Source: Flavobacteriaceae bacterium
Lineage (GTDB): Bacteria; Bacteroidota; Bacteroidia; Flavobacteriales; Flavobacteriaceae
Assembly: GCA_018401115.1 (NCBI GenBank)
Contig: JAGYKX010000005.1
Span: forward strand, 62,001-126,000
DNA length: 64,000 nt
Reading direction: 5' to 3'
Below the pieces are notes generated by a model. It saw nothing but the letters and a program-made list of their open reading frames with translations, ran no database searches and had not been told where the DNA came from. The stretch's first letter is position 1, and each line of letters begins with the position of its first letter. Both the position numbers and the translations under genes were made by a program. Shown here in pieces: positions 26,401 to 34,464 of this stretch.

Positions 26401-26989
26401 AGCCAAAATGGCTGTAACACCAACTTTGTTAGTTTCTTACGGTGGTCCATGGGCAGAGAATTTTTACTATGCCACCGAAAAAGTTTGGGAAGATGAGAAG
26501 CTGCAGTTTTACACCCCATATGAAGAATTGGCGCAAAAATCCAGACGTAGGCCAGGTTGGTTTATGGAAGAGGAGCATGTCTTTAAGAAGCATGCAGAAT
26601 TTATGAATGACCTAGAAGCTGCAGGAGGTATTGGAGGCATTGGAAGCCATGGTCAATTACAAGGATTGGGCTACCATTGGGAACTATGGTCCGTAGGAAG
26701 TGGTGGAATATCTGCCCACGGCGCATTAAAATTTGCCACCATTTTAGGTGCTAAGTCACTTGGGTTAGACACAGACTTAGGGAGTATTGAGGTAGGTAAA
26801 ATAGCAGATTTGGTTATTTTAGATGCTAATCCATTAGAAGACCTAAGAAACACCAATACAGTGTCTAAAGTGATTAAAGATGGCAAGGTGTACGACACCA
26901 GAGCCCTAGATCTAGAATGGCCTTATCAAAAAAAAGCTCCAAAATACTATTGGCAAACACCATTGCCGGAAAAACTTCCAGGGCTATAA
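23489..26989 (+). CDS. Secreted beta-propeller/amidohydrolase fusion protein
   Basis: 1166 aa from ATG 23489, which gives a clean signal peptide (KWSLSCLVGLFYLNTIAQ); an upstream TTG at 23441 is rejected. The N-terminal ~650 residues contain WD40-like (PD40/TolB-type) blades: LDVSPDGQTIIFDL, PRFSPDGKSVAYISD, VAWSPDGDYLVG, KPSPDGKRLAFTAL, PAWSSDGSQIVFTTW. A charged linker (LAAEKKAEEAAKKLANAAN..) follows, then an imidazolonepropionase-like amidohydrolase with GKTITPGFIDTHAHMW (HxH), GHEHSLP, IGSHGQLQGLG and GSIEVGKIADLVILDANP. It is a periplasmic or secreted metal-dependent hydrolase; substrate unknown. A shorter paralogue lies at 39124-40686. Confidence 0.88.
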   Translation: MKINLKWSLSCLVGLFYLNTIAQETNIAKTTDSIKKATKELPLEPSRSLTFTTENGTWTSLDVSPDGQTIIFDLMGDLYTMPISGGKATAITHGLAYEVHPRFSPDGKSVAYISDKSGSDNIWVMDLSSKEDTQISKEQKNNFFSVAWSPDGDYLVGAKGRRNIKLHLYHKDGGGGAPLISEPKGLKAIDPFFGADGETLYFSQRNGAWNYNAQLPQYQIGTYSMEDGATDVITSRYGSAFTPTLSKDGKWLVYGTRFEDQTGLILRDLNTGEESWLAYPVQRDEQESIAPLGVLPAMSFTPDSNALIVSYGGNIHKISLSDKTASKISYTASVDLELGPQLDFKYPISDADTAMASQIRDAKPSPDGKRLAFTALNRLYVMDLPNGTPKRVTTHDFTEAQPAWSSDGSQIVFTTWNGSEGHLYKARLGRRTSVVKLTQSAGIYSQPRWSYLQDRIVFLAGSNQVYKDAIGPMASNATEDLMWISGQGGSNQFITKSKGREMPHFTKVDNRIYLYSGSKGLVSIRWDGSDEKEHLSLTGIETYGSSDYFQEDHDAAFGWASSGAASASMAAALPSNPEAWRENNKASRASEIEISPDGITALAKINNDIYTVLIPKYGQTPKISLAKADAASFPAKKLTVFGGEFPVWGADSNQVYWSLGASFFTYNLADAKAYEEKLAAEKKAEEAAKKLANAANKGNDTEDKSADNQEENLSIDGLATKDSEEKKDAPKDFEAKELKIKVAFSKDLAKGNLLLQSARIISMKGEEVIENGDLLIKDHRIAAVGASGTITVPENTTIMNMSGKTITPGFIDTHAHMWPNWGVQKNQVWMYAANLAYGVTTTRDPQTGTTDVLTYSDMVDAGKIAGPRIYSTGPGVGYWSYKIQSLDHAKEVLKQYSEYYNTKSIKMYLVGNRQQRQWVIMAAKELKLIPTTEGGLDFKLNMTQLLDGYPGHEHSLPIYPIYPDVVKTIAEAKMAVTPTLLVSYGGPWAENFYYATEKVWEDEKLQFYTPYEELAQKSRRRPGWFMEEEHVFKKHAEFMNDLEAAGGIGGIGSHGQLQGLGYHWELWSVGSGGISAHGALKFATILGAKSLGLDTDLGSIEVGKIADLVILDANPLEDLRNTNTVSKVIKDGKVYDTRALDLEWPYQKKAPKYYWQTPLPEKLPGL

Positions 26990-27041
26990 CAGCCTTATAA
27001 AAAAAGCCTTTAACTTCCTAAAAATGTGCTTAAAAAAATCA

Positions 27042-27070
27042 AAAAAAGCCCGCTACTAACGGGCTTTTTT
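27042..27070. terminator. Bidirectional terminator
   Basis: AAAAAAGCCCG (27042-27052), loop of 7, CGGGCTTTTTT (27060-27070). It separates the amidohydrolase fusion and the convergent GH20 gene. Confidence 0.88.
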
Positions 27071-27090
27071 ATGCACAATAATTTATTTTA

Positions 27091-28734
27091 CTAATCTTTT
27101 CCAATTGTTTTGAGAGCTATTGGTGGCTTAACCCAATCAATTTTTTCAGAGGGATAATAATTTACTTTATTCCTGTCAAAAAATAGGGATTGTAAAGCCA
27201 ATCTATCTTTGTACTTATTCCAGTCTCTTTTTTCAGGGTTGCTCCAAGCCAATTCAGCATATCCTGGAAGTCTAGGAAATGCCAGGTACTCTATCTCATC
27301 ACTATTACTGATCGTTTCAGACCAGAGTGGTGCCTCTATACCCAAGATTAATTCTTTTGGGACCCCTTTTACATAGGTTTCCGGTGTCCAAATATAAGCG
27401 GTATCTACTGGCACATAACCTGCCCAATGGAGCCCATAAGGAGAGTCTTCCCTGTATTGCATGTCTAAATAGGCTTTTTTAGCTGGAGATAAAATGACCT
27501 TCATGCCTTTTTGAACGGCAATACCCGCATTTTTTTCACTAGCCCAAAACTGAGCAATGGCAGAACTGTCTGTATCTGCAGTAACAATTTCATCCCATCC
27601 AATGGGTGTTTTACCCGCCTGTTTTACTATTTCACTTACCCTATTTACAAATGTAATATAGTCCAGTTTTTTAGTAACATGACTTTCATCTCCCCCTAAA
27701 TGAAAATAAGGACCAGGGCTTAAGGCACTAATTTCATTCACCACATCTTCCACAAAGTCATATACTTTTTCATTGTTGGCATCCCAAGTGCTAAAGCCCA
27801 CTTCAGTGCCAGTGTATAATTCTGGTATTTTTCCATTGCCATTTAGGAATGGATAGGCCACAGAGGCTGCATTGGTGTGGCCAGGCATATCTATCTCAGG
27901 AATGATGGTTATATAGTGTTTACTCGCATAGGCTACCAACTCTTTGTATTGCGCTTGAGTGTAAAAACCTCCAGGACCTCCCCCCACTTCTTTCTTGCCA
28001 CCAACCTCGGTGAGTTTGGGCCATTTCTTAATTTCTATACGCCATCCTTGGTCATCTGTGAGGTGTAAATGCAAGATATTAATCTTGTAATAAGCCAGAA
28101 GATCTATGTATCGTTTTACCTCTTCAACTGTAAAAAAATGTCTAGCAACGTCTAGCATAGCTCCTCTAAAAGCATAATTTGGGGCGTCTTCAATGTTTCC
28201 TCCAGGAATTTCCCAAACGGGCTTATTTTCTATTGAAGTAGCTAGACTAGGGATTAGCTGTCTTAGTGTTTGAATGCCTCTAAAAAGTCCACTTGGCTGC
28301 GCCGATGCTATTTTTAAAACACTTTTACCTATCCAAATACGATATGCTTCCCCAGTCGTATTTGGTTCCAGATTATTCTCCGTAGTGTCCTCCTCAGTTT
28401 TTTCCGTAGAGGTTAATTCAAGTTCAATGACTGTTCCACTGGGGTTTAGAGGATTAATATCTAGGGACAACCCACTGTGCTGAAAGATTTTTTCTGCAGT
28501 AAACTGAGCCATTTGTAACAAAAGCTCCGTACTGTCCGAAGTTTTTATATAAGTGTCTTTGTAGATTGGGAATCCGTGAGTCCCTTCCTCTAAAGTATTA
28601 GGCATGGGAATTAACCCAACTTCTGAAAAGTCTGAGGTTCCCTGTTCAATTTTAATCATTGGCTTTTGACAGGAAGCTAAAAAAAGTGCCATTAAAATAA
28701 TACAGTAGTGTGGTTTAAAAGTAATTAATGTCAT
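27091..28734 (-). CDS. Beta-N-acetylhexosaminidase, GH20 lipoprotein
   Basis: 547 aa. A lipobox (ALFLASC, lipidated C22) predicts membrane anchoring. An N-terminal GH20b-like domain (to ~180) precedes the TIM barrel: GAMLDVARHFF, LHLHLTDDQGWRIEIKKWP, IIPEIDMPGHT, and the catalytic pair in FHLGGDESH (D349, E350) for substrate-assisted removal of terminal GlcNAc/GalNAc. Likely role is in chitin, glycan or peptidoglycan-derived sugar breakdown. An SGNH hydrolase gene lies 54 nt upstream on the same strand, suggesting combined deacylation and hydrolysis of glycans. Confidence 0.94.
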   Translation of the reverse strand: MTLITFKPHYCIILMALFLASCQKPMIKIEQGTSDFSEVGLIPMPNTLEEGTHGFPIYKDTYIKTSDSTELLLQMAQFTAEKIFQHSGLSLDINPLNPSGTVIELELTSTEKTEEDTTENNLEPNTTGEAYRIWIGKSVLKIASAQPSGLFRGIQTLRQLIPSLATSIENKPVWEIPGGNIEDAPNYAFRGAMLDVARHFFTVEEVKRYIDLLAYYKINILHLHLTDDQGWRIEIKKWPKLTEVGGKKEVGGGPGGFYTQAQYKELVAYASKHYITIIPEIDMPGHTNAASVAYPFLNGNGKIPELYTGTEVGFSTWDANNEKVYDFVEDVVNEISALSPGPYFHLGGDESHVTKKLDYITFVNRVSEIVKQAGKTPIGWDEIVTADTDSSAIAQFWASEKNAGIAVQKGMKVILSPAKKAYLDMQYREDSPYGLHWAGYVPVDTAYIWTPETYVKGVPKELILGIEAPLWSETISNSDEIEYLAFPRLPGYAELAWSNPEKRDWNKYKDRLALQSLFFDRNKVNYYPSEKIDWVKPPIALKTIGKD

Positions 28735-28788
28735 GGTTAATTATTTGTGGTTGGTGTTTGTGATTATTAGCTCATAAAAAGTAATTGA

Positions 28789-29436
28789 TTATTTCAATAT
28801 TAATGGTTTTAAAACCGATTTCCAAATGTCATATCCTTTCTGATTCATGTGCAAGCCATCAGAAATAAATAAGCTTTTGTCTAGCTCGCCTTCTTTGAGC
28901 ATAGGGTTCCATACATCTGCATAGATGAGTGGCTCTTTTTTAGCAGCGAGCCTTTCAAAAAGGCCATTTAATTGCTCGTATTTTGTTTTTAAATCCCAGC
29001 GACTAATACTTGGTTTGGCTGCTATAAGGACTATTTGAGTTTGTTTGTTGTTTTTTTGAATAGCCCTGATTATTTTTTTTGTGATGCGTTTAATTTTTCT
29101 TGGAGACACTCCAGCAAACAAATCATTGTCGCCCTCATAAATAAACACTTGATGGGGGTTGAATTGTGTGATAAGGGCCTCTTTGTGTTGCCATAGATCT
29201 CGTGCTTGAGACCCACCAAAACCCGTATTTACAATCGTATTTTCTGGGGCTAAATCACTTACAGATCGCCACATTCTTATGCTAGAACTACCGGTAAAGA
29301 CAATTGTTTTTCCTTGTGGACTAAGGTTTGCATACCTGTTTTGTATTTCCTGAACCTCTGACTTATATGAATGCTGTGAAAAGGCAATTGCAGGGCAGTA
29401 TATAATTAAGCCAAGAACGAACGCTATTTTTTTCAT
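28789..29436 (-). CDS. Exported SGNH/GDSL-type hydrolase
   Basis: 215 aa with a signal peptide (MKKIAFVLGLIIYCPAIAFSQ). The four SGNH blocks are visible: VFTGSSSIRMW (nucleophile Ser), NTGFGGSQ (Gly), IYEGDNDLFAG (Asn) and the C-terminal SDGLHMNQKGYDIW (Asp/His). It should cleave acyl or acetyl esters; the same-strand GH20 enzyme downstream points to a glycan substrate. No -7 element found upstream. Confidence 0.88.
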   Translation of the reverse strand: MKKIAFVLGLIIYCPAIAFSQHSYKSEVQEIQNRYANLSPQGKTIVFTGSSSIRMWRSVSDLAPENTIVNTGFGGSQARDLWQHKEALITQFNPHQVFIYEGDNDLFAGVSPRKIKRITKKIIRAIQKNNKQTQIVLIAAKPSISRWDLKTKYEQLNGLFERLAAKKEPLIYADVWNPMLKEGELDKSLFISDGLHMNQKGYDIWKSVLKPLILK

Positions 29437-29552
29437 GCTTGTATATTCGTATCGATTAAAAATTTTCGTAGTAAATTACATTTTTTGAATGACCAGACCT
29501 AATTTTTTAGATCTAAGACACTTAGACATTAGACCTATGACATTTAAATCTG

Positions 29553-29560
29553 TAATTTTG
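29553..29560 (+). promoter_or_regulatory. -7 element of mazG
   Basis: TAATTTTG, 36 nt before the mazG ATG; no TTG at -33. The rest of the 160-nt divergent gap is AT-rich and otherwise unremarkable. Confidence 0.4.
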
Positions 29561-29596
29561 TAATTCAATTAAGCCCCACCCTTTTAAAACGCCCCT

Positions 29597-30370
29597 ATGA
29601 ATTCAAGAGAAGACCAATTAAAAGCCTTTGACAGATTGTTAACCATCATGGACGAGTTGCGTTTAAAATGCCCTTGGGATCAGAAGCAAACCATGGAAAG
29701 CCTTCGTTTACTAACTTTAGAAGAAACCTATGAATTGGCAGACGCTATATTAGTTAACGATCTTCAAGAAGTTAAAAAGGAATTGGGAGATGTTTTGTTG
29801 CATATTGTATTTTATGCCAAAATAGGGAGTGAGTCAGGCGTATTTGACATGGGAGATGTGTCTCATGAAATCTGCGAGAAACTCATTCATAGGCACCCAC
29901 ATATCTATGGAGACGTTTCCGTGGAAAATGAAGAAGAAGTCAAGAAAAACTGGGAACAGCTTAAGTTAAAAGAGGGAAATATGAGTGTGCTCTCTGGGGT
30001 GCCAAAAGGACTTCCGGCATTAATAAAAGCCTATAGGATGCAAGAAAAAGCTGCTGGTGTAGGATTCGATTGGGAAAAGCCAGAGCAGGTTTGGGAAAAG
30101 GTTAAAGAAGAACTAGGAGAGTTTAATGATGAGGTGAAAAAGGGCGACACCGACGCCATGGAAGCCGAGTTTGGAGATCTAATTTTCTCTATGATTAATT
30201 ATGCAAGGGCTATCGGGATAAATCCAGAAAACGCACTCGAGAGAACCAATACTAAATTTAAAAAGAGATTTACATATTTGGAATCTCAGGCACAGTTAAA
30301 GGGCTTGTCCTTAAGTGAAATGTCATTAGAAGAGATGGATGTTTTCTGGAATGCCGCTAAAAATTTATAA
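29597..30370 (+). CDS. mazG: Nucleoside triphosphate pyrophosphohydrolase MazG
   Basis: 257 aa, two MazG domains, as in E. coli. It hydrolyses NTPs/dNTPs to NMP and pyrophosphate (house-cleaning, and lowering ppGpp in E. coli). Domain 1: CPWDQKQTMESLRLLTLEETYELADAI with KKELGDVLLHIVFYAKI (metal-binding ExxE/ExxD). Linker: HRHPHIYGD, KKNWEQLK. Domain 2: VGFDWEKPEQVWEKVKEELGEF, EAEFGDLIFSMINYAR. Ends NTKFKKRFTYLE. Stands alone, 153 nt before the MATE gene. Confidence 0.96.
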   Translation: MNSREDQLKAFDRLLTIMDELRLKCPWDQKQTMESLRLLTLEETYELADAILVNDLQEVKKELGDVLLHIVFYAKIGSESGVFDMGDVSHEICEKLIHRHPHIYGDVSVENEEEVKKNWEQLKLKEGNMSVLSGVPKGLPALIKAYRMQEKAAGVGFDWEKPEQVWEKVKEELGEFNDEVKKGDTDAMEAEFGDLIFSMINYARAIGINPENALERTNTKFKKRFTYLESQAQLKGLSLSEMSLEEMDVFWNAAKNL

Positions 30371-30496
30371 CTACAGTTATAATATCTGTCAGTGCGTTAC
30401 ATGTTTTGATAATGATGCAAAGCGCTAACTTATTCTTCTTTAATTTCAATAACATATACATTTTCACTCAGATGTTTATAGCTGCTTTAGAAAGCC

Positions 30497-30504
30497 TATA
30501 TTTG
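30497..30504 (+). promoter_or_regulatory. -7 element of the MATE gene
   Basis: TATATTTG, 19 nt before the TTG start of the transporter, supporting that start. Confidence 0.5.
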
Positions 30505-30523
30505 CAAGCAAAATTTTGACCAA

Positions 30524-31909
30524 TTGTTACAACAATACACCAAAGAATTCAGATATAATTTAAGCCTGTCTTTTCCAGTAATCTTAGGCTTGCTGGGGCA
30601 TACCTTTGTCGCTTTTGCAGATAATATTATGGTGGGACAACTGGGCACTGCAGAACTAGCTGCGGTTTCTTTAGGAAACAGTTTTGTGTTCATTGCTATG
30701 TCTCTTGGTATTGGGTTTTCTACAGCCATTACGCCACTTGTAGCGGAATCTGACGGCGCAAAAGATACTGCCTCTGGAAAATCTGCACTTAAACACGGAT
30801 TGGTACTTTGTACAGTTTTAGGACTGGCCTTGTTTTTTCTTATCCTACTCTGTAAGCCGCTCATGTACCACATGAAACAGCCTCAAGAGGTCGTGGCATT
30901 AGCTATGCCTTATTTGGATTTAGTCGCTTTCTCATTAGTTCCATTGATTATATTTCAAGCATTAAAACAGTTTTCTGAAGGCCTCTCGCAAACTAAATAC
31001 CCCATGTATGTAACGGTAGCGGCTAATGTGGTTAATATTGTTTTGAATTATTTGTTGATTTATGGAACTTTTGGATTTCCTGAAATGGGCATTGTGGGCG
31101 CTGCTGTTGGAACGCTAGTCTCAAGGGTAGTGATGGTTATTTTACTGTGGGTTGTATTTAGATATAAGAAGAAGTTTAAGGCGTATGTATACGATTTAAA
31201 CTTCCGAGTGATTGAGAAGAAAGTAATCACTAAAATTATTAATTTAGGTTTTCCTTCTGCCTTGCAAATGTTTTTTGAAGTAGCCATCTTTACATCGGCC
31301 ATTTGGCTGAGTGGAGTGTTGGGGAAAAATGCGCAAGCAGCCAATCAAATTGCACTCAATCTGTCAAGTATGACTTTTATGGTGGGTATGGGATTAGGAG
31401 TGGCCGCAATGATTAGAGTTGGAAACCAGAAGGGCTTAAAAGATTTTGTAGCCCTGAGGAGGATAGCCATGTCTATCTTTTTATTAACCTTTATTTTAGA
31501 AGTAATCTTTGCTATTTTATTTTTAGTATTTAGAGATTTTTTACCCACTATTTATCTAAATAACAATGACTTATTGAATGCGGCAGACAATACAGAAGTA
31601 ATCTTTTTAACCGCTCAATTACTTTTTGTGGCTGCGTTCTTTCAGATTTCAGACGGATTGCAAGTAGTAGTATTAGGTGCTTTAAGAGGTTTCCAAGATG
31701 TAAAAATCCCCACTTTAATTACTTTTGTTGCTTATTGGATGATTGGTTTCCCTGTAAGCTTTTATTTGGGTCTGTACACTTCTCTAGAAAGCATGGGTAT
31801 TTGGTTGGGGCTTTTGTCGGGATTAACTGTGTCTGCTATTATGCTGTACCTTCGTTTTAATTACTTGACAAAAAAACACATAGAGGCTGTTTCGCTTCCT
31901 ATTTCTTAA
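30524..31909 (+). CDS. MATE-family multidrug/Na+ antiporter
   Basis: 461 aa with about 12 TM helices in two similar halves. N-terminal LGLLGHTFVAFADNIMVGQLGTAELAAVSLGNSF and the mid-protein NLGFPSALQMFFEVAIFTSAIWLSGVLGKNAQAANQIALNL are hallmark MATE (NorM-like) segments, including a conserved Asp in TM1 and Glu in the second half. It probably exports cationic drugs or metabolites using Na+ or H+. The start codon is TTG (30524): the next in-frame ATG is ~35 residues in and would delete TM1. No regulator gene is adjacent. Confidence 0.92.
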   Translation: MLQQYTKEFRYNLSLSFPVILGLLGHTFVAFADNIMVGQLGTAELAAVSLGNSFVFIAMSLGIGFSTAITPLVAESDGAKDTASGKSALKHGLVLCTVLGLALFFLILLCKPLMYHMKQPQEVVALAMPYLDLVAFSLVPLIIFQALKQFSEGLSQTKYPMYVTVAANVVNIVLNYLLIYGTFGFPEMGIVGAAVGTLVSRVVMVILLWVVFRYKKKFKAYVYDLNFRVIEKKVITKIINLGFPSALQMFFEVAIFTSAIWLSGVLGKNAQAANQIALNLSSMTFMVGMGLGVAAMIRVGNQKGLKDFVALRRIAMSIFLLTFILEVIFAILFLVFRDFLPTIYLNNNDLLNAADNTEVIFLTAQLLFVAAFFQISDGLQVVVLGALRGFQDVKIPTLITFVAYWMIGFPVSFYLGLYTSLESMGIWLGLLSGLTVSAIMLYLRFNYLTKKHIEAVSLPIS

Positions 31910-32007
31910 GATTCTCACTAAATTAGCAAGCAGTCATAATCTTAATTTATTTGATTCATTTACACGCAAGCTTATAATAAGTAACAAACGTTTTAAATTT
32001 TTCACCC

Positions 32008-32235
32008 ATGGAGTTGCCTAAATTTTTACTCGGAGATAATACCGATTTTCCTACTTCTATTTTTGTGATACACACCGATTATCCAAGGTTTATTATAAAT
32101 CTTGAAGACGACAGTGTGGAATGGTTGGAAGATTTTTCTCCCGAAGATGAAAAAGAATTAGAAACAGAAACAGAAGGGCTCATTCAGGCGGCTACTGATT
32201 TTTACGACAGAGAAGTTTCTAGGTACGAAGACTAA
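32008..32235 (+). CDS. Small acidic protein of unknown function
   Basis: 75 aa, no signal peptide or TM. Opens MELPKFLLGDNTDFPTSIFVIHTDYPRFIINLEDD and ends in a highly acidic helix (SPEDEKELETETEGLI..). I recall similar small proteins only in Flavobacteriia and know no function. The stop overlaps the PAP2 start (TAATG), so the two are translationally coupled and probably work in, or regulate, the same envelope pathway. 98 nt separate it from the MATE gene. Confidence 0.75.
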   Translation: MELPKFLLGDNTDFPTSIFVIHTDYPRFIINLEDDSVEWLEDFSPEDEKELETETEGLIQAATDFYDREVSRYED

Positions 32236-32804
32236 TGTTAGAGCAACTTCAATCCATAGATCGCACACTTTTTGTGTTTCTCAATGGTTTGGGAAGCCCA
32301 TCTTGGGACGCCTTTTGGTTGTTGCTTTCACAAAAGACTGTTGGCGCTCCTTTAGTGCTTTTTTTCCTGTGGAAGCTCTATGATACCTATGGGCTAGTAG
32401 TAAGTTTAAAAGCCATTCTTGCTATAGGGCTCTTAATTTTAGCCACTGATCAACTGGCGAATGCTTTTAAATACGGTTTTGCGCGTCCTAGACCCTGCTA
32501 TGAAACTGATTTAAATGGCATGTTTAGATTAGTGAAGTCTAGCTGTGGGGGAGCTTATGGTTTTTTCTCTGCACATGCCGCCAATAGCATGGCGGTGGCA
32601 ATATTTATGGGAATGCTCCTAAGACAGCTTTGGTCTTGGCTTATATTTGTTGGAGTACTCCTGGCCTTAATGATTGGTTTTAGCCGAATATATTTAGGGG
32701 TTCATTATCCTTTTGACGTACTCATTGGTTTTTTTATAGGGGCTTTCTTTGCTTTTATAGCGCAGTTTATATTTAAGAAATACCTTCTTTTTAAGCCTTT
32801 ATAG
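32235..32804 (+). CDS. PAP2-family membrane phosphatase
   Basis: 189 aa, five to six TM segments. The three-part phosphatase signature is present: KYGFARPRPC (motif 1), FFSAHAANSMA (motif 2, SAH in place of the usual SGH) and SRIYLGVHYPFDVLIG (motif 3, catalytic His and Asp). Possible substrates are undecaprenyl pyrophosphate or a lipid A phosphate (LpxE/F-like). Start overlaps the stop of the small acidic gene; an ArnT-like transferase begins 1 nt after its stop, so the two likely act on the same lipid substrate. Confidence 0.9.
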   Translation: MLEQLQSIDRTLFVFLNGLGSPSWDAFWLLLSQKTVGAPLVLFFLWKLYDTYGLVVSLKAILAIGLLILATDQLANAFKYGFARPRPCYETDLNGMFRLVKSSCGGAYGFFSAHAANSMAVAIFMGMLLRQLWSWLIFVGVLLALMIGFSRIYLGVHYPFDVLIGFFIGAFFAFIAQFIFKKYLLFKPL

Positions 32805-32805
32805 T

Positions 32806-34464
32806 ATGGAGTCAAAAAAGATTTTTCTAAGCTTACTTTTTTTACTTTTAGGTGTTTATGCCATAGGCCTCTTCAGTGGGTTATTAGAAAATGATTCTGC
32901 TCAATTTGCGGTAATGTCTATGCGAATGGTTCAAGAAGGTGATTTTCTTTCGCTATACAAAGGCACTGAACCTTATCTTGACAAACCACATTTGCATTAT
33001 TGGTTGGCTGCGGCCTCATATACTGTTTTTGGAATCTATGAATTCTCTTATAAATTACCAGGTTTTTTAGCCCTGCTTTTAGGCGCTTTTAGTGTCTTTA
33101 AAATGGCTCAGTTGTTGTATTCAATCCTTATTGCTAGAGCTGCTACGCTTATTTTTTTAAGTACCCAAACGATCGTTTTATCTGGAATTGATTTAAGGAC
33201 AGACGCAGTGCTTACGGGTTTTGTAGCCTTATCTTTGTGGCAATTTTTGATATTCTTAAAAGCGCCTCATTGGCGCCCTATTGTGTTTGGGTCATTAGCT
33301 GCTGCCATGGCTTTTTCCACAAAAGGGCATTTGGCTCTTGTGATGATTGGGTTTCCAGTATTAGGGTATTTAATCCACCAACGACAATGGTCACTGCTTT
33401 GGAGAAAAGAGGTGTTTTTAGGAATCACCGCCTTTATTTTAGGTATTTGTCCCATTTTATACGCTTACTATGTGCAATTTGACCTTCACCCTGAATTGAT
33501 TATTAGAGGTGTTTCTGAACGTTCTGGTATTTTTTTCATTCTTTTTGAACAGAGCTTTGAGCGAATGAGTGGTCAGGGAATGGGCACAAACAGCCCAGAT
33601 TATTTATTTTTTTTTCACACCTTTTTATGGGCTTTTTTGCCATTTACTCCTTTGGCCATCTATCTGTTTTTCAAATTATTTAAACCTAAGTCACTCAATA
33701 CAACAGATCGTACTCAAGGGCTTTTGTACGGTTCATTGGCCATTTTACTTCTCATAAGCTTTGCTCAATTCAAGCTCCCCCATTATTTAAACAGTAGTAT
33801 GCCTCTTTGGGCTGTTTTAGTAGCTGGGAGGGTAGGTACCCATAGAATGCTTTGGAAACCCTTACTTTATATTCAAAGAGGTCTTTTTGTGCTATTGGTT
33901 TCTGTTGTTTTGGCGCTTTGTCTTTGGATTTTCCCTTATACTTTTTGGGGTTCTTACCTGATGTTGGCTTTGTTTGTGTTTGGTTTAATTTATTGGATAT
34001 ACCAGTCAAAAGGTGTTTTTAACAGTGTTGTGATTACTGGAGTACTCACAGCGGTTTTAGTGAATGGGATTTTAAATACTGGTTTTTATCCTAATCTGCT
34101 TCGGTATCAAGCGGGTAAAACAGCTTCAGAGAAAATCATGCAATCTTCTTACATTTCCCCAGATAAGGTTTATAAATGGGGAAATGCACATAGTTGGGCC
34201 ATGGATTTTGGGTTGAGATCGCCCTTAAAAATAGTAGATCAGTTAGAAGATTTTAAGGTTTTGTCAAACGTTTGGATGTATCTTACAGAATCTCAATTAG
34301 AGGTACTTTCTACAACAGACATTAGTTATACTATAGAATTTTGGGTCCCTTCTTACAGGATTACCCGATTAAAAGGATCTTTTCTGAACCCTGCAACCAG
34401 ACTCAAAACCTTAGAGAAACGCTATTTGGTGTTTTTACCTGGTTCTGGAAGCGACCTAAAGTGA
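32806..34464 (+). CDS. ArnT/PMT_2-like lipid-linked sugar transferase
   Basis: 552 aa with about 12 TM segments. GT83/PMT_2 features: first periplasmic loop LLENDSAQFAVMSMRMVQEGDFLSL with acidic residue near the active site, GTEPYLDKPHLHYWLAAASYTVFG, and GIDLRTDAVLTGF. Family members move a sugar from a polyprenyl phosphate to lipid A or a protein on the periplasmic side. With the PAP2 gene (1 nt upstream) and the convergent flippase-like and ArnC/DPM1-like genes it suggests a sugar-decoration module. The final 43 bp overlap the convergent gene. Confidence 0.85.
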   Translation: MESKKIFLSLLFLLLGVYAIGLFSGLLENDSAQFAVMSMRMVQEGDFLSLYKGTEPYLDKPHLHYWLAAASYTVFGIYEFSYKLPGFLALLLGAFSVFKMAQLLYSILIARAATLIFLSTQTIVLSGIDLRTDAVLTGFVALSLWQFLIFLKAPHWRPIVFGSLAAAMAFSTKGHLALVMIGFPVLGYLIHQRQWSLLWRKEVFLGITAFILGICPILYAYYVQFDLHPELIIRGVSERSGIFFILFEQSFERMSGQGMGTNSPDYLFFFHTFLWAFLPFTPLAIYLFFKLFKPKSLNTTDRTQGLLYGSLAILLLISFAQFKLPHYLNSSMPLWAVLVAGRVGTHRMLWKPLLYIQRGLFVLLVSVVLALCLWIFPYTFWGSYLMLALFVFGLIYWIYQSKGVFNSVVITGVLTAVLVNGILNTGFYPNLLRYQAGKTASEKIMQSSYISPDKVYKWGNAHSWAMDFGLRSPLKIVDQLEDFKVLSNVWMYLTESQLEVLSTTDISYTIEFWVPSYRITRLKGSFLNPATRLKTLEKRYLVFLPGSGSDLK

